Shown: positions 26,471 to 36,522, counted from the stretch's first letter. The stretch: DNA of 64,000 nt from Paenibacillus nasutitermitis (GCF_014641075.1 NZ_BMHP01000001.1:186001-250000); one strand, 5' to 3'. Translations and numbers: made by a program. Notes: generated from the sequence alone by a model not told the origin.

Positions 26471-26902
26471 ATGCAAGGATATAATGTTCTTATGATATAC
26501 AATAAAGATATGGACCGGTTGCTGATGTGCAAACGATTAAAGAACCCTTATAAAGGATTAAGTAATCTGGTTGGCGGTAAAATTGATATTGGTGAAGCAG
26601 GATTGGAAGCTGCTTACAGAGAGCTTTTTGAAGAAACAAATATTTCTAAAGAAAACATCACCTTACATCACCTAATGGATTTCAAATACTATGTTCAACG
26701 TTGCTATGTTGAAGTCTATGTTGGCAAATTGAAATGTGATGTAGTTGTATCAGGTGATGAAAATGACTTATACTGGTCAGATTTGAATCAAGACTTTTTT
26801 GATATGACCTTATTTGCGGGTGAGGGTAATATTGGGCATATGATTGAGCAAGTGAAGATGAGCAAATATTTTCTGACTGATGAAATTCTCGCACAACAAT
26901 AA
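26471..26902 (+). CDS. Nudix hydrolase
   Basis: Nucleoside-diphosphate-linked substrate hydrolase of 143 residues. The Nudix box is complete (GGKIDIGEAG then LEAAYRELFEETNIS: Gx5Ex7REUxEExGU), in about residues 35-58. The substrate could be an oxidised nucleotide, but that cannot be read. The gene starts with ATG behind AAGGGGACGAGAG. It is clearly more AT-rich than the pilus genes on either side and has no functional link to them. It was probably acquired separately and placed between the minor pilin genes and the giant protein. A hairpin follows at 26918. Confidence 0.9.
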   Translation: MQGYNVLMIYNKDMDRLLMCKRLKNPYKGLSNLVGGKIDIGEAGLEAAYRELFEETNISKENITLHHLMDFKYYVQRCYVEVYVGKLKCDVVVSGDENDLYWSDLNQDFFDMTLFAGEGNIGHMIEQVKMSKYFLTDEILAQQ

Positions 26903-26917
26903 AAAGGTTCCCAGTTA

Positions 26918-26945
26918 ACCGCCTTTTCTGTAAAGGCGGTATTCT
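26918..26945 (+). terminator. Hairpin after the Nudix gene
   Basis: Nine-base arms ACCGCCTTT/AAAGGCGGT followed by a short T-containing tail. Confidence 0.7.
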
Positions 26946-27012
26946 GTTTGTATAAATCAATAGTATACTTCAGCTAAGATGACTTAGATACATGGAAGCT
27001 TAAGCCTACTGA

Positions 27013-27056
27013 AAAGAAAAAGCCCGGCATATCCAAAAAGGGATGCGCCGGGTCTT
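27013..27056 (-). terminator. Terminator of the giant surface protein gene
   Basis: On the minus strand a GC stem (GACCCGGCGC pairing with GCCGGGCT) is followed by TTTTTCTTTTC. It lies just after the stop codon at 27078. Confidence 0.75.
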
Positions 27057-27077
27057 TCGGCTTATTCTATAAGCGGA

Positions 27078-30000
27078 TTAATAGCGGTCCCCATCCGTCA
27101 CACTGACGGGAATGATTTTGGACAGATATACCGGATCGGCAGGATCAAGCTTGTATTGAACGGTGATTTTGCTTGTTCCGCCCTTTACGCCGGTTAATCT
27201 ACCCGTATTCCGGTCTACCCTGACGATGGCCTCATTGCCGCTTGTCCAAACCATGGTATTTTTGATTTCACCGCTGAAATGGTCCGGCTTGATCGTGATC
27301 AGTTCCTTCAGCTCCATCGATTGGTTAACCCCGACCGTCTGCTTGCCGGGTGCGCTCACATCAATAACCGATACTGTTGTGGAAACAGGGATGCTGAAGC
27401 CAGAGGCGGTGGTGATCGTAGCCGTGACCTCATAATCGCCGCTTGAATCATCTCCAGTCAGTATATGTTCGGATATGGAACTCCCATTCGTTAATGTGGC
27501 GCCTGCGGCCACTTGCGACCAGACGACTGTGAAATCTGCAGGAATATGCTCCAGACCATCCGGCCAGAAGAGGCCGAGCATGGTACTGGCGCCTTTGGCT
27601 ATACGGTTCTTATCGCTTTTCAGGACAGGAGGACTGACGATATAGATCGGCTTCCCGACGCTTGCGATAATCTCGTCATTCCATTTCACTTTCGCCTGAA
27701 TATCTGCGGTTCCTTTTTTGGATGCCGCCAGGGAGCAGGACGAGCCTTCGAAGACGCACGAGGCGATGTCACTGCCAAGCGTCCAGTTCCAAATCACCTT
27801 GTCGCTCATACTGGCCGGCAGCCCCACCTTGCCCGACCACCACGCGGTGACTTCCGGCTTGGGATTCTCGCCTATGATGAAAGTATCTGCTGCCGATAGC
27901 TGAAGGGAATCGATTGCAACTGATTTCGCGACGGTAAATACATAACCGGTATTCGTCGTGATTACCGCCTTGAGTGTCAGGACACCCGGCGATACCGCTT
28001 TGAGCGTTATGCCGGAATCGTTTTTGCTAATTACCGATGCGAAACTTGATGGCTGCTCCCAAACCACGGATTTGATCGCAGGTGCGCCTCCATTCCAGAC
28101 AAGCTGGAATGACGATGAATTATCCTTATGAATAAAATCGGGGCCGCTAATGCTTGCAATTCGGCTTACAACCGTTACCTCATAGGTGGCTGTAATGATT
28201 TCGCCATTATCCAGCGCTGCCGCTGCCGTTACGGTTACAGTCCCCGCTTGCTTGCCTTGAAGCTTCTGGGTGCTGCTGTTTCCTCCGGACAGGAAGGCTT
28301 TGGCGGGATCCGAGCTGGTCCAGACGACCGTTCCTAGCGCTCGTCCTGCATCCGTCCAGGCGGCTTGAAGGTTAATTTCATCCCCGGTTCCTACGTTTGC
28401 CGGACCGGTAATTTGAAGAGAAGGATTAACAATGTCAATTTCCCTGGTGACGGTGAACGAATAGCCGGTATCGGTCACGATCGTGGCGGCTACTTGAACG
28501 GATCCCTTCTTTTTGCCCGTTACCGTTCCAGTGGAGGAAACTCCGGCGAATGCCCCTTCGGCCTGCCCCACGCTCCAGGCCACTGTATACGAATCCGGCT
28601 CTCCATCAGGCCATTGCAAGGTCATGGGGGCGCTGCTTCCGACCATGATACGGGAGCTTCCTTCTATGGATGGCTTGCCGAGTACGCGGGCATCCATGGT
28701 TTTGGAATAGGTTTTGATGGATGTTGTGCCCCGATACTGAACAGTGACCTCCCCTTTGACCTGAATGCTGCCGGGCTCAACGCCTTTAAGCTGCCCGGTC
28801 CAGTTTCCGCTGCTTCCAGTTGTGGATGTCATCTGAGCTTCACCAGAGCCTGACACAGAAGAGACCGTCCAGACCAGGCCTCCTGCATCGATATCTTCAT
28901 TGGAGGCTTTGGCTAAAAGCGCCGTTATGGGAATAACGCCACCAACGACCACTTTGGTCGGTCCCGATAGCGTCAGCCCGCTCTGAATCACGGTTATATT
29001 GGAGACTGCGCTCAAGCCGCTGTAGGAATCCGTTACTGTAATCCGGGCGCGACCGGGCCTCATGCCCGTCAAGGTTCCGTTGTCGTTGACTTTGACAATG
29101 GAAGGGTCGCTTGAGGACCAGGTGAAGTTCCTGGTCGCATCCCTGGGCTCGAATTCTGGCAGCAGCTTGACATCATCGTCCGTTGTCGTAGGATCATCGA
29201 CAGTAATGACAGCATCATTGATCCGCAGGCCAGTCAACTTGATATAGGATGCGAATGAAAGCGAGTTATAGGGCAGCCGTAACGCTATGGACTGCCCGAC
29301 ATCCTTATAGGTCAGATTGGCTTCGTTAAGCGTGAAATTACCCGTCGCTGCTGCTTTGGCTGTGACCGTGAAGGTTAACGGTGGCGCCTGATAGAACTGC
29401 CCGCTTGCATCCAGGGCATAGACGATATTACTGAAAGAACCGTTCAACGTGTAGCCGGATGCCAGTGTGCCAGTTCGGGTAACCGATCCTGGCAGTCCGG
29501 TTATCTCCAAATTGGCCGGCAGCTTCTCCTGGAATGAAATATCTTTGATTACCAACTCCCCGCCCGAATCCATAGAAGACTTTGCAATCGGCTTCGGCAC
29601 AGCCGTATAGGTGATCGTTATGGGGGCGTTTCGCTCCACCAGATTTCGGGCGGAGATGCCGCTGGCTGCACGGCTGACCTGAAGGTTGGAGGAAACGGTC
29701 TTCACTTTCACCGGTATTTCCTTGACAGTTCTGGCGCCGTTCTTATCCGTGACGATAATCTCAATAATCATGTCCCCGCCGTCAGGCAGCGGATTTGTAA
29801 AGGTCTCGTTAATGCTTACTCCGGATTGGGCGCTTAAGGATTCGTATTTTTTGTAGGTCTGGTTATTGTATTTGAAATTCACAATGACCGATAATTTACG
29901 GTCCAGCAGATCCAGATCCTCCGGCATAAAGCTGAGCGAGATATCGTGATAGCTCGGAATGAAATTATCCTGCTGCTGCGTGTAGGCAGCAGGCGTATAT

Positions 30001-32111
30001 ACCGTCACATTAGGAGCATGGTTGGAGCCAATAAAGGCACGGTACATCGTATTGACGAATAACCGCTCCTCCCAATCGGGAAAAGCATCGTTCTGAGAGC
30101 CACCGGTGAAGATATGGCCGCTGCCGGAATACGTAACATTTCCCTTGGAATAGGTGTAATAATGGTTCCAGCTGTCGTCAGGATCGCGTGTTCCGCCGCT
30201 GATGTTATACCAGGAGACTACGTTGTCGTCTTCCAGATTCAGGGTATAGTACTGGTTATGAGTGGTGGCGACTTTGGTGGCGGAGCTGCTGATATCAAAA
30301 GGGAATTGGGTCAGCAGTCCGTCATTAATTTTAACTGTTTCGGTCGAAGTCTTGGGCGCGTTCAGGCCGATATTGGTACGGGGGGCGATTTGCCCCGTAG
30401 TCGCCTGAAAATATTGCACCCATTTGTTGGTGGTCTGGCCGCTTGAGAGGTAGACCGTATCATGCGTGAACATGACGCTTTGTCCGGTATCTATAAATCG
30501 GTTGACCGCCTGCGCAGCGGCATCGTTAATACCCGCAGAGCTGTTGTAGGAATCCCGGAAACCGAAGATGAGCATATCGTATTTGCCGTTCAAATCCTTG
30601 TATCCGGAACTATTAAAGGTATCGAAGTTCATAACATCAATATCAATCGTATATTCATCGGCCGAGCGCAAATAAGATTGCGTCAAATTGGAACCTTTCT
30701 TCAGGCTGCTGTTCAAGTCATTATTAGGTGTAACCTGGAGCACCCGTACAGCTGTCACTTCGTCGTGGAACCGGATGACTCCGGAAGCGGAGTCTTTGAG
30801 CTTGCTTGCCTGGTCGACAATTTCCAGCTTCCAATAATGCAGGCCGGAATATCCCTTCGGCAATTGGAAAGCAATCTCGCCTGATGCGCCGGACAAGGTC
30901 GTTGAGGCAACAATCTGGTCCGCTGAAAATTTCAGCACCTGATCCACGCCAATGTACAGGTTGGCTGTGAGATTGCCGGCAGTGAATGTATGGGCATTTG
31001 GAATCTCAAATTTATAGATAAGCGTGTCGCCGGTTTCGTTCAGGTAACTCTGGTTGACTGTATAGTCGACCGGACTTTCCTTCATAACAAGTTCGGGACG
31101 CTGGTTCAGGATACGGCTGTTGTTATCCGAAGCCAGAGTCGCGCGCAAGCCGGTGAGCCCCGCCTGATTAATAAAGATGACATTATTGCGCGATGACCCT
31201 GCGCTGTATTTGACAAAAGCATTATATAGCTTGGCGCGGACAGGCTGCGTGGCCGATTTGCCCTGATAGAGCAGACCGCTCTTGCTGGAGGCATCGCTGT
31301 AGATGATAACCAGCTGCCCTTTGTTGATATATGAATCAATAATCTCGTTTGCTTTCAGCGTTGTGATGTCATTCATTATGCTCTTGGTATCATGGGCGCT
31401 GTTTCTTGCGCTGTCCGTTGTAAGTTCGCCGAGTGCCTGTGGATTGTATTGGCCTTTGCCGATGTAGATGGCATCGTAGCGCCCGTCGAGCTCTCCGCGC
31501 AGCGCAACAAAACGTTTCATGCTTATCGACTCGATGGACATATGGCCCTGGGGACCGAGAACGCCTTGCAAATCAGAGGCTCCGGTATCGGTGATCTCCA
31601 ATATTCGGGTAATGCTGACAGAGGTCATGAATTTAGTCGCAGAGCCGGAAAAGGTGGCGCTGTTGGCCAGCAGGGAAGCGTTTGTCGTATTTGCAGCGCT
31701 GACGTAAAGTCCATTGGAAGCTTTCAATGAAATCGTCTGATCCGAATTGGTCACCAATGTGAAGGTTTCCGAAGCCCCAACGGATGAGGCCGTAGCTGCA
31801 ATCAGCTTGCTGCTGGTGCTTGTGAGTGTCAAATACTTGGAATTGGCTTTCGAGCGCAGCGCCACTTGATTGGAAGCAAGGGGAATGAGATCGAACCTCT
31901 GCTGCAAATTGCTGACGCTTGTTTTACTGGCCGTCAGCGCGCCTGAATCGTTTGATACAAAACGACTATTATTCACGGATTTGACGGAAACTGTCGACAG
32001 TTCTCCGAGCGCATTCGCGATGTTTCTTTCAGAAGCGGGAACTATGGATAGCGATACAGACAGACATACGACAATAAACGCTAGAATTCCTTTTTTTGCC
32101 CACATTATCAT
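27078..32111 (-). CDS. Giant secreted multi-domain surface protein (DUF5057-like, Ig-like repeats)
   Basis: Exported protein of 1,677 residues. The ATG at 32111 is chosen because a GAGGAGAG site lies just upstream and it begins a signal peptide (MWAKKGILAFIVVCLSVSLS). After cleavage near residue 34 there is a beta-trefoil-like, fascin/ricin-like module to about residue 170 (VSVKSVNNSRFVSNDSG, QVALRSKANSKYLTL). A long region resembling DUF5057 follows to about 720 (RVLQVTPNNDLN, YDMLIFGFRDSYN, QSVMFTHDTVYLSSG, and NTMYRAFIGSNHAPNVTVY). The rest is repeated Ig-like/BIG2-type modules (FTWSSSDPSIVKVNDNGTL, VVWTSSDPAKAFLSGGN, MVWTSGNEAIVRVDRNTG). There is no LPxTG or S-layer homology anchor. It faces away from pilB inside the pilus locus, which suggests a pilus-borne or pilus-secreted adhesin. 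Confidence 0.75.
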   Translation of the reverse strand: MIMWAKKGILAFIVVCLSVSLSIVPASERNIANALGELSTVSVKSVNNSRFVSNDSGALTASKTSVSNLQQRFDLIPLASNQVALRSKANSKYLTLTSTSSKLIAATASSVGASETFTLVTNSDQTISLKASNGLYVSAANTTNASLLANSATFSGSATKFMTSVSITRILEITDTGASDLQGVLGPQGHMSIESISMKRFVALRGELDGRYDAIYIGKGQYNPQALGELTTDSARNSAHDTKSIMNDITTLKANEIIDSYINKGQLVIIYSDASSKSGLLYQGKSATQPVRAKLYNAFVKYSAGSSRNNVIFINQAGLTGLRATLASDNNSRILNQRPELVMKESPVDYTVNQSYLNETGDTLIYKFEIPNAHTFTAGNLTANLYIGVDQVLKFSADQIVASTTLSGASGEIAFQLPKGYSGLHYWKLEIVDQASKLKDSASGVIRFHDEVTAVRVLQVTPNNDLNSSLKKGSNLTQSYLRSADEYTIDIDVMNFDTFNSSGYKDLNGKYDMLIFGFRDSYNSSAGINDAAAQAVNRFIDTGQSVMFTHDTVYLSSGQTTNKWVQYFQATTGQIAPRTNIGLNAPKTSTETVKINDGLLTQFPFDISSSATKVATTHNQYYTLNLEDDNVVSWYNISGGTRDPDDSWNHYYTYSKGNVTYSGSGHIFTGGSQNDAFPDWEERLFVNTMYRAFIGSNHAPNVTVYTPAAYTQQQDNFIPSYHDISLSFMPEDLDLLDRKLSVIVNFKYNNQTYKKYESLSAQSGVSINETFTNPLPDGGDMIIEIIVTDKNGARTVKEIPVKVKTVSSNLQVSRAASGISARNLVERNAPITITYTAVPKPIAKSSMDSGGELVIKDISFQEKLPANLEITGLPGSVTRTGTLASGYTLNGSFSNIVYALDASGQFYQAPPLTFTVTAKAAATGNFTLNEANLTYKDVGQSIALRLPYNSLSFASYIKLTGLRINDAVITVDDPTTTDDDVKLLPEFEPRDATRNFTWSSSDPSIVKVNDNGTLTGMRPGRARITVTDSYSGLSAVSNITVIQSGLTLSGPTKVVVGGVIPITALLAKASNEDIDAGGLVWTVSSVSGSGEAQMTSTTGSSGNWTGQLKGVEPGSIQVKGEVTVQYRGTTSIKTYSKTMDARVLGKPSIEGSSRIMVGSSAPMTLQWPDGEPDSYTVAWSVGQAEGAFAGVSSTGTVTGKKKGSVQVAATIVTDTGYSFTVTREIDIVNPSLQITGPANVGTGDEINLQAAWTDAGRALGTVVWTSSDPAKAFLSGGNSSTQKLQGKQAGTVTVTAAAALDNGEIITATYEVTVVSRIASISGPDFIHKDNSSSFQLVWNGGAPAIKSVVWEQPSSFASVISKNDSGITLKAVSPGVLTLKAVITTNTGYVFTVAKSVAIDSLQLSAADTFIIGENPKPEVTAWWSGKVGLPASMSDKVIWNWTLGSDIASCVFEGSSCSLAASKKGTADIQAKVKWNDEIIASVGKPIYIVSPPVLKSDKNRIAKGASTMLGLFWPDGLEHIPADFTVVWSQVAAGATLTNGSSISEHILTGDDSSGDYEVTATITTASGFSIPVSTTVSVIDVSAPGKQTVGVNQSMELKELITIKPDHFSGEIKNTMVWTSGNEAIVRVDRNTGRLTGVKGGTSKITVQYKLDPADPVYLSKIIPVSVTDGDRY

Positions 32112-32431
32112 GTTGTTTTCTCTCCTCGGAATCAGCTGTTTAGCTATGTATTTTTCAATCATTAATATAATCCAAAAGAACTAATATTTTCGGTTGCTCT
32201 ATTACACTCAGAAAATGATAGAAAAACATATTATATTTCACATGTATAAAAAGAATTATTGTCTTATATATCGACATCAGTGTATACTTGTTTAACACCA
32301 AATTCCACAATATAGGATATTTTTTCGGATATTTTTTAAAAGTATTAAGAGTATTTATAAATATGTAGGTCTATATGACTATATATGTAATATTTCAATA
32401 GTTGTTTCGATAGAGAAAGGAGTGGCTTGCC
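32112..32431. promoter_or_regulatory. AT-rich divergent promoter region of the pilus locus
   Basis: A 320-base gap that is strikingly AT-rich compared with the flanking genes. It must hold the promoters of both the giant surface protein (minus) and the pilB operon (plus). Many A and T runs and TATA-like elements make single promoters hard to assign. No clear terminator or riboswitch was found. Confidence 0.6.
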
Positions 32432-34102
32432 GTGAGCACCGTCAAAAAAAGGTTGGGCGATTTGCTGGTAGAGAGCCAAGTTATATCGGACGAGCAGCTC
32501 AAGGAGGCCCTTCAGGAACAAAGCAAAACCAAGCAGAAGCTGGGCGATTTATTAATTACCCAGGGCTACATAACCGAGCAGCAGTTGATCGAGGTATTGG
32601 AGTTTCAGCTTGGAATACCCCATATCAGTCTTTTTAAATATCAGATCGACCCGTCTCTGACCCAAATCATTCCCGAAAGCCTGGCTCGACGTTACCAGGC
32701 CATTCCCGTCCAGAAGGAAGGCGGGAAGCTCATGGTGGCGATGGCGGACCCGCTCGATTATTTCGCTATTGAAGAGCTGCGGATGAGCACGGGGTTCCGG
32801 ATTGAGCCGGCGATCTCCAGCAAGGATGAATTGCAGCGGGCGATTGCCCGTCATTACGGCCTCCAGGACTCTATGAGCCAAATTATGACCGATCTGCCAT
32901 CCTATGAGGATTTTCGCGAAACGGAAATTACGGATGAAGACTCGCCTGTAGTCCGCCTGGTCAATCAGATGATCCAGCAGGCTGTCCAGCTTCAGGTTTC
33001 CGATATCCATGTGGATCCGGGCGAGGGCACTGTGGCGATACGCTACCGGCTGGACGGCGTTCTGCGCACGGAGCGCCTCATTCCCAAGCAGATGCAGGGT
33101 TTTATTACTGCTCGTCTGAAAATCATGGCCAAACTGAATATTGCGGAACGCCGCCTTCCGCAGGATGGGCGCATGAAAATGCAGGTCGATTTCAAGACCG
33201 TCGATATCCGCGTCTCCTCCCTGCCTACCATTCATGGCGAGAAGATCGTACTGCGGATTCTCGATCTGAGCGTCGGCGTCAAAGCCATCGACCAGCTCGA
33301 TCTCAGTCCACGCAACTATGAGGCCTTCAAACGGATGATCGAGGTTCCTTACGGGATTATATTGATTACCGGTCCCACCGGAAGCGGCAAGACAACAACG
33401 CTCTATTCCGCGCTGAGCCATCTCAATCGGGAGAGCGAGAACATTATTACTGTCGAGGATCCGGTGGAGTATCAGTTGGAAGGGATTAATCAGGTTCATG
33501 TCAATCCGGCGATTGGTCTTACGTTTGCCGCCGGTCTGAGGTCTATCCTTCGCCAGGATCCCAACATTGTCATGGTAGGGGAAATCCGGGACGGAGAAAC
33601 GGCGGAGATCGCGATCAGAGCTTCGCTGACAGGTCATTTGGTTCTCTCTACCTTGCATACGAATGATTCCGTCAGTACGGTAACCCGGTTCCGGGATATG
33701 GGGGTCGCGCCTTACCTGATCGCATCCTCTCTGATTGGTGTTGTGGCCCAGCGCCTGGTCCGCCGGGTATGCCCGGACTGCAGGGAGGCCTATGAGCCAA
33801 GCGGACAGGAAGTGATATTCCTCCATAACCATGGCGTGCAGACGGACAAGCTTTACCGCGGCGGTGGCTGTGGCAGCTGCAACAAGTCCGGTTACCGTGG
33901 ACGGGTGGCGATCCATGAGGTGCTCGGCGTTAACGATACGCTTCGGAAGCTGATCGGTGAAGAAGCTTCCGTGCAGGAGATGAGAGCCGCCGCTCTGCGT
34001 GATGGACTAGTATTTCTCATGGATGACGGTCTGGACAAAGCGGCGCGGGGAATCACAAGCCTGCAGGAAGTGCTGCGCGAGACGGTAGTGCATGAAGGAT
34101 AA
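32432..34102 (+). CDS. pilB: Type IV pilus assembly ATPase PilB (GspE family)
   Basis: Cytoplasmic hexameric ATPase that powers pilus extension, 556 residues. The start is GTG behind AAAGGAG. The N-terminal MshEN-type domain (LGDLLVESQVISDEQLKEAL, and YITEQQLIEVLEFQLGI) occupies about residues 1-150; such domains bind c-di-GMP in some relatives. Walker A is ITGPTGSGKTTTLYSA near residue 314, the Asp and His boxes follow, and Walker B is ILRQDPNIVMVGEIRDGE near 375. A four-Cys zinc site (CPDC, then CGSCNKSG) lies near 447-490. It is the first gene of the assembly operon and is followed 15 bases later by pilT. Confidence 0.93.
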   Translation: MSTVKKRLGDLLVESQVISDEQLKEALQEQSKTKQKLGDLLITQGYITEQQLIEVLEFQLGIPHISLFKYQIDPSLTQIIPESLARRYQAIPVQKEGGKLMVAMADPLDYFAIEELRMSTGFRIEPAISSKDELQRAIARHYGLQDSMSQIMTDLPSYEDFRETEITDEDSPVVRLVNQMIQQAVQLQVSDIHVDPGEGTVAIRYRLDGVLRTERLIPKQMQGFITARLKIMAKLNIAERRLPQDGRMKMQVDFKTVDIRVSSLPTIHGEKIVLRILDLSVGVKAIDQLDLSPRNYEAFKRMIEVPYGIILITGPTGSGKTTTLYSALSHLNRESENIITVEDPVEYQLEGINQVHVNPAIGLTFAAGLRSILRQDPNIVMVGEIRDGETAEIAIRASLTGHLVLSTLHTNDSVSTVTRFRDMGVAPYLIASSLIGVVAQRLVRRVCPDCREAYEPSGQEVIFLHNHGVQTDKLYRGGGCGSCNKSGYRGRVAIHEVLGVNDTLRKLIGEEASVQEMRAAALRDGLVFLMDDGLDKAARGITSLQEVLRETVVHEG

Positions 34103-34117
34103 GGGAGTGTAATAGCT

Positions 34118-35167
34118 GTGGATAACGAATTGGAGCACATGAGAGAACTGCTGCGCACGGCGCATGAGCATCATGCATCGGACCTGCATATTTCGGTGGG
34201 ATCGCCGCCTGTCATGCGCGTTCACGGCGAGCTCCGGTCTGCCGGCGGTGAGCCGATTACATCTGTCCAATCGCGGAGCATGGCCATGTCGCTGCTAAGT
34301 GAAGAGCAGAAGGCCCGATTTGAACAGGCGGGGGAGCTGGATTTCTCTTATGAGCTGGATGGCTGCTCCCGTTACCGGATCAATGCCTTTCTCCAGCGAG
34401 GCAGGGTGAGCATTGCGGCCCGCACGATCCCTAGCGTGATCCCGACACTTGCGCAGCTGCAGATGCCGCCGGTCATCGCTTCTCTGACAGGCAGGCATCA
34501 GGGTCTTGTTCTGGTGACTGGCCCAACGGGGAGCGGCAAATCCTCTACGCTTGCGGCGATGATCGATTATATCAACCGCAAACAGAAGAAGCATATTGTG
34601 ACACTGGAGGATCCGATCGAATTTCTGCATCCCCATCTCTCCTCCGTAGTGGAGCAGCGTGAGGTGGGCAGCGATACGTTAAGCTTCTCGAGCGGTCTGC
34701 GGGCGGCACTTCGTCAGGATCCGGACGTCATTCTCGTCGGCGAGTTACGAGACCAGGAGACCATGTCCGCTGCTGTTACCGCAGCGGAGACCGGACATCT
34801 TGTATTGGCCACTTTGCATACAACGGACGCCCCCCAGACGATTGACCGGATTATCGACGCGTTTCCGAGCCATCAGCAGGGTCAGATCCGGGCCCAGCTG
34901 GCGGCGGTGCTGCTTGCTGTCATCTCCCAGCGGCTGCTGCCAAGGGTGAACGGGCAGGGCAGAGCATGCGCAACAGAAATTATGATGAATACACCGGCAG
35001 TCGCCAATCTGATCCGGACAGAGAAAATTCATCAGATCAAGAGTGTCATGCAGACAGGCAGGGCTCACGGCATGCACACGCTGGATGCCAGCATCAAGGA
35101 GCTGCTGATGCAGGGGACCGTCGATCCTGTAGCAGCCAAAGCCTATCTCGCGGAAGGAGGCTTCTGA
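34118..35167 (+). CDS. pilT: Type IV pilus retraction ATPase PilT
   Basis: Retraction motor of 349 residues, the usual PilT length. The start is GTG with AAGGGAG upstream. Family marks are ASDLHISVGSPPVMRVHGEL at the N-terminus, Walker A VTGPTGSGKSSTLAAMIDY near residue 135, TLEDPIEFLH, Walker B LRQDPDVILVGELRDQET, and HLVLATLHTTDAPQTIDRI. The retraction-specific AIRNLIRE-like motif appears as VANLIRTEKIHQIKS, so this is PilT rather than a second PilB. Its presence predicts retractile pili. Stop and next start share one base. Confidence 0.93.
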   Translation: MDNELEHMRELLRTAHEHHASDLHISVGSPPVMRVHGELRSAGGEPITSVQSRSMAMSLLSEEQKARFEQAGELDFSYELDGCSRYRINAFLQRGRVSIAARTIPSVIPTLAQLQMPPVIASLTGRHQGLVLVTGPTGSGKSSTLAAMIDYINRKQKKHIVTLEDPIEFLHPHLSSVVEQREVGSDTLSFSSGLRAALRQDPDVILVGELRDQETMSAAVTAAETGHLVLATLHTTDAPQTIDRIIDAFPSHQQGQIRAQLAAVLLAVISQRLLPRVNGQGRACATEIMMNTPAVANLIRTEKIHQIKSVMQTGRAHGMHTLDASIKELLMQGTVDPVAAKAYLAEGGF

Positions 35168-36375
35168 TGGCTCAGTTTGCTTATCATGTCAAGAGCGCGA
35201 GCGGCAAGCAGCTCAAGGGCATATTGACATCCATGGACAAAGCGGCTGCTGCGGAGCTGCTGCGCAAACGCGGATTAATCGTGCTCTCGCTGGAGGAGCA
35301 CCGGACGACGGTAATGTCGATGGATATTTATATCGGCAATCCGGTCAAAATGGAACATTTTATTATTTTCTGCCGTCAGTTCGCCACACTTATCCGCGCG
35401 GGTGTATCCATTGTCGATGCTGCCAGCATTTTGACTGCGCAGACGGAAAGCAAGGCGCTCAAGAAAGCTTTGCATGATGTGCATTCGAGTCTGCTTCGCG
35501 GCAGTGCGTTTTCCCAGGCCGTATCGGAGCATAAGCGGATTTTTCCTTCCATGTTCATCAGCATGGTACGGGCAGGGGAGGAATCCGGCGATCTTGAAGG
35601 GACTTTGGAGCGGTTGGCCACCTTCTTCGAAAAACAGCATATGACGCGGGAGAAAATCAAATCCGCGCTCACCTACCCGGTCGTAGTCGGCTTGATCGCC
35701 ATTGCCGCTGTTGTTTATTTGCTTAGCTCGGTCGTGCCTCAGTTTGTGCAGATGTTCGATTCCATGAACGCGGAGCTACCGCTCATCACGAAGGTCGTTA
35801 TGGCGATGAGCAGCAGCGTCCAGCATCAGTGGTATATCTGGCTGCTTGTCCTGATCGCAATGATAGCCAGCTATCAAATCGCCAGACGCAGCGAAAAGGG
35901 AGCTTACTGGATCGATTACGCCAAATTGAAGATACCGGTATTCGGCAAGCTGAAGCAGAAAGGCTCCATTGCCCAGATGACCCGGACGCTTTCCTCGCTG
36001 TACGCCAGCTCCGTACCGATGCTGCAGTCGCTGAGCATTGTGGAGGAGGTGGTCGGCAACAAAGTGGTCGGTGGCTTTATCCGCAAATCTGCTGATTCGC
36101 TCCGGCAGGGAAATCCGCTGTCCGATCCGCTAAAGAAAGCCTGGGTATTCCCACCCCTGGTGACACAGATGATTGCCATCGGTGAGGAAACAGGCGCGCT
36201 GGATCAGATGCTGTCCAAAGTTGCGGATTTCTACGAAAGGGATGTCGAGAACACCGTTGACCGTCTCAAATCCTTGATAGAGCCGATTCTGCTTGTATTC
36301 CTGGCAGGTATTGTCGGACTAATCGTAGCGGCGATCATGCTGCCGATGTTCAGTCTTTACGGACAGATGGGTTAA
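35167..36375 (+). CDS. pilC: Type IV pilus inner-membrane platform protein PilC (GspF family)
   Basis: Polytopic membrane protein of 402 residues that anchors the ATPases and the growing pilus. The ATG at 35167 overlaps the pilT stop. Two GspF domains are visible: FCRQFATLIRAGVSIVDA...VRAGEESGDLEGTLERLA, and MTRTLSSLYASSVPMLQSLS...MIAIGEETGALDQMLSKVADFYE. Membrane segments lie near residues 171-190, 222-240 and 371-391. The order pilB-pilT-pilC is the usual operon layout. Confidence 0.93.
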   Translation: MAQFAYHVKSASGKQLKGILTSMDKAAAAELLRKRGLIVLSLEEHRTTVMSMDIYIGNPVKMEHFIIFCRQFATLIRAGVSIVDAASILTAQTESKALKKALHDVHSSLLRGSAFSQAVSEHKRIFPSMFISMVRAGEESGDLEGTLERLATFFEKQHMTREKIKSALTYPVVVGLIAIAAVVYLLSSVVPQFVQMFDSMNAELPLITKVVMAMSSSVQHQWYIWLLVLIAMIASYQIARRSEKGAYWIDYAKLKIPVFGKLKQKGSIAQMTRTLSSLYASSVPMLQSLSIVEEVVGNKVVGGFIRKSADSLRQGNPLSDPLKKAWVFPPLVTQMIAIGEETGALDQMLSKVADFYERDVENTVDRLKSLIEPILLVFLAGIVGLIVAAIMLPMFSLYGQMG

Positions 36376-36522
36376 TAATCGGGAAGACCGCATGCTTGCT
36401 GTGAATTTGGATGTGGAGGGGTACATGAATAAGAGGAGGTGAAAAAAGAGAGGCAATATGCCGTCTGATTGATTGTATATGCAGTCAAAAAGAAACAAAA
36501 AAGAGTTTTAGGAGGAATTATT

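Noticed and set aside
32552-33916. 454-codon open frame antisense to pilB
   Set aside because: A shadow of the GC-biased third positions of pilB; no ribosome binding site, domain or sensible composition.
34966-35166. Upstream extension of pilC inside pilT
   Set aside because: PilC begins at ATG 35167 overlapping the pilT stop; the extension is out-of-frame pilT sequence.
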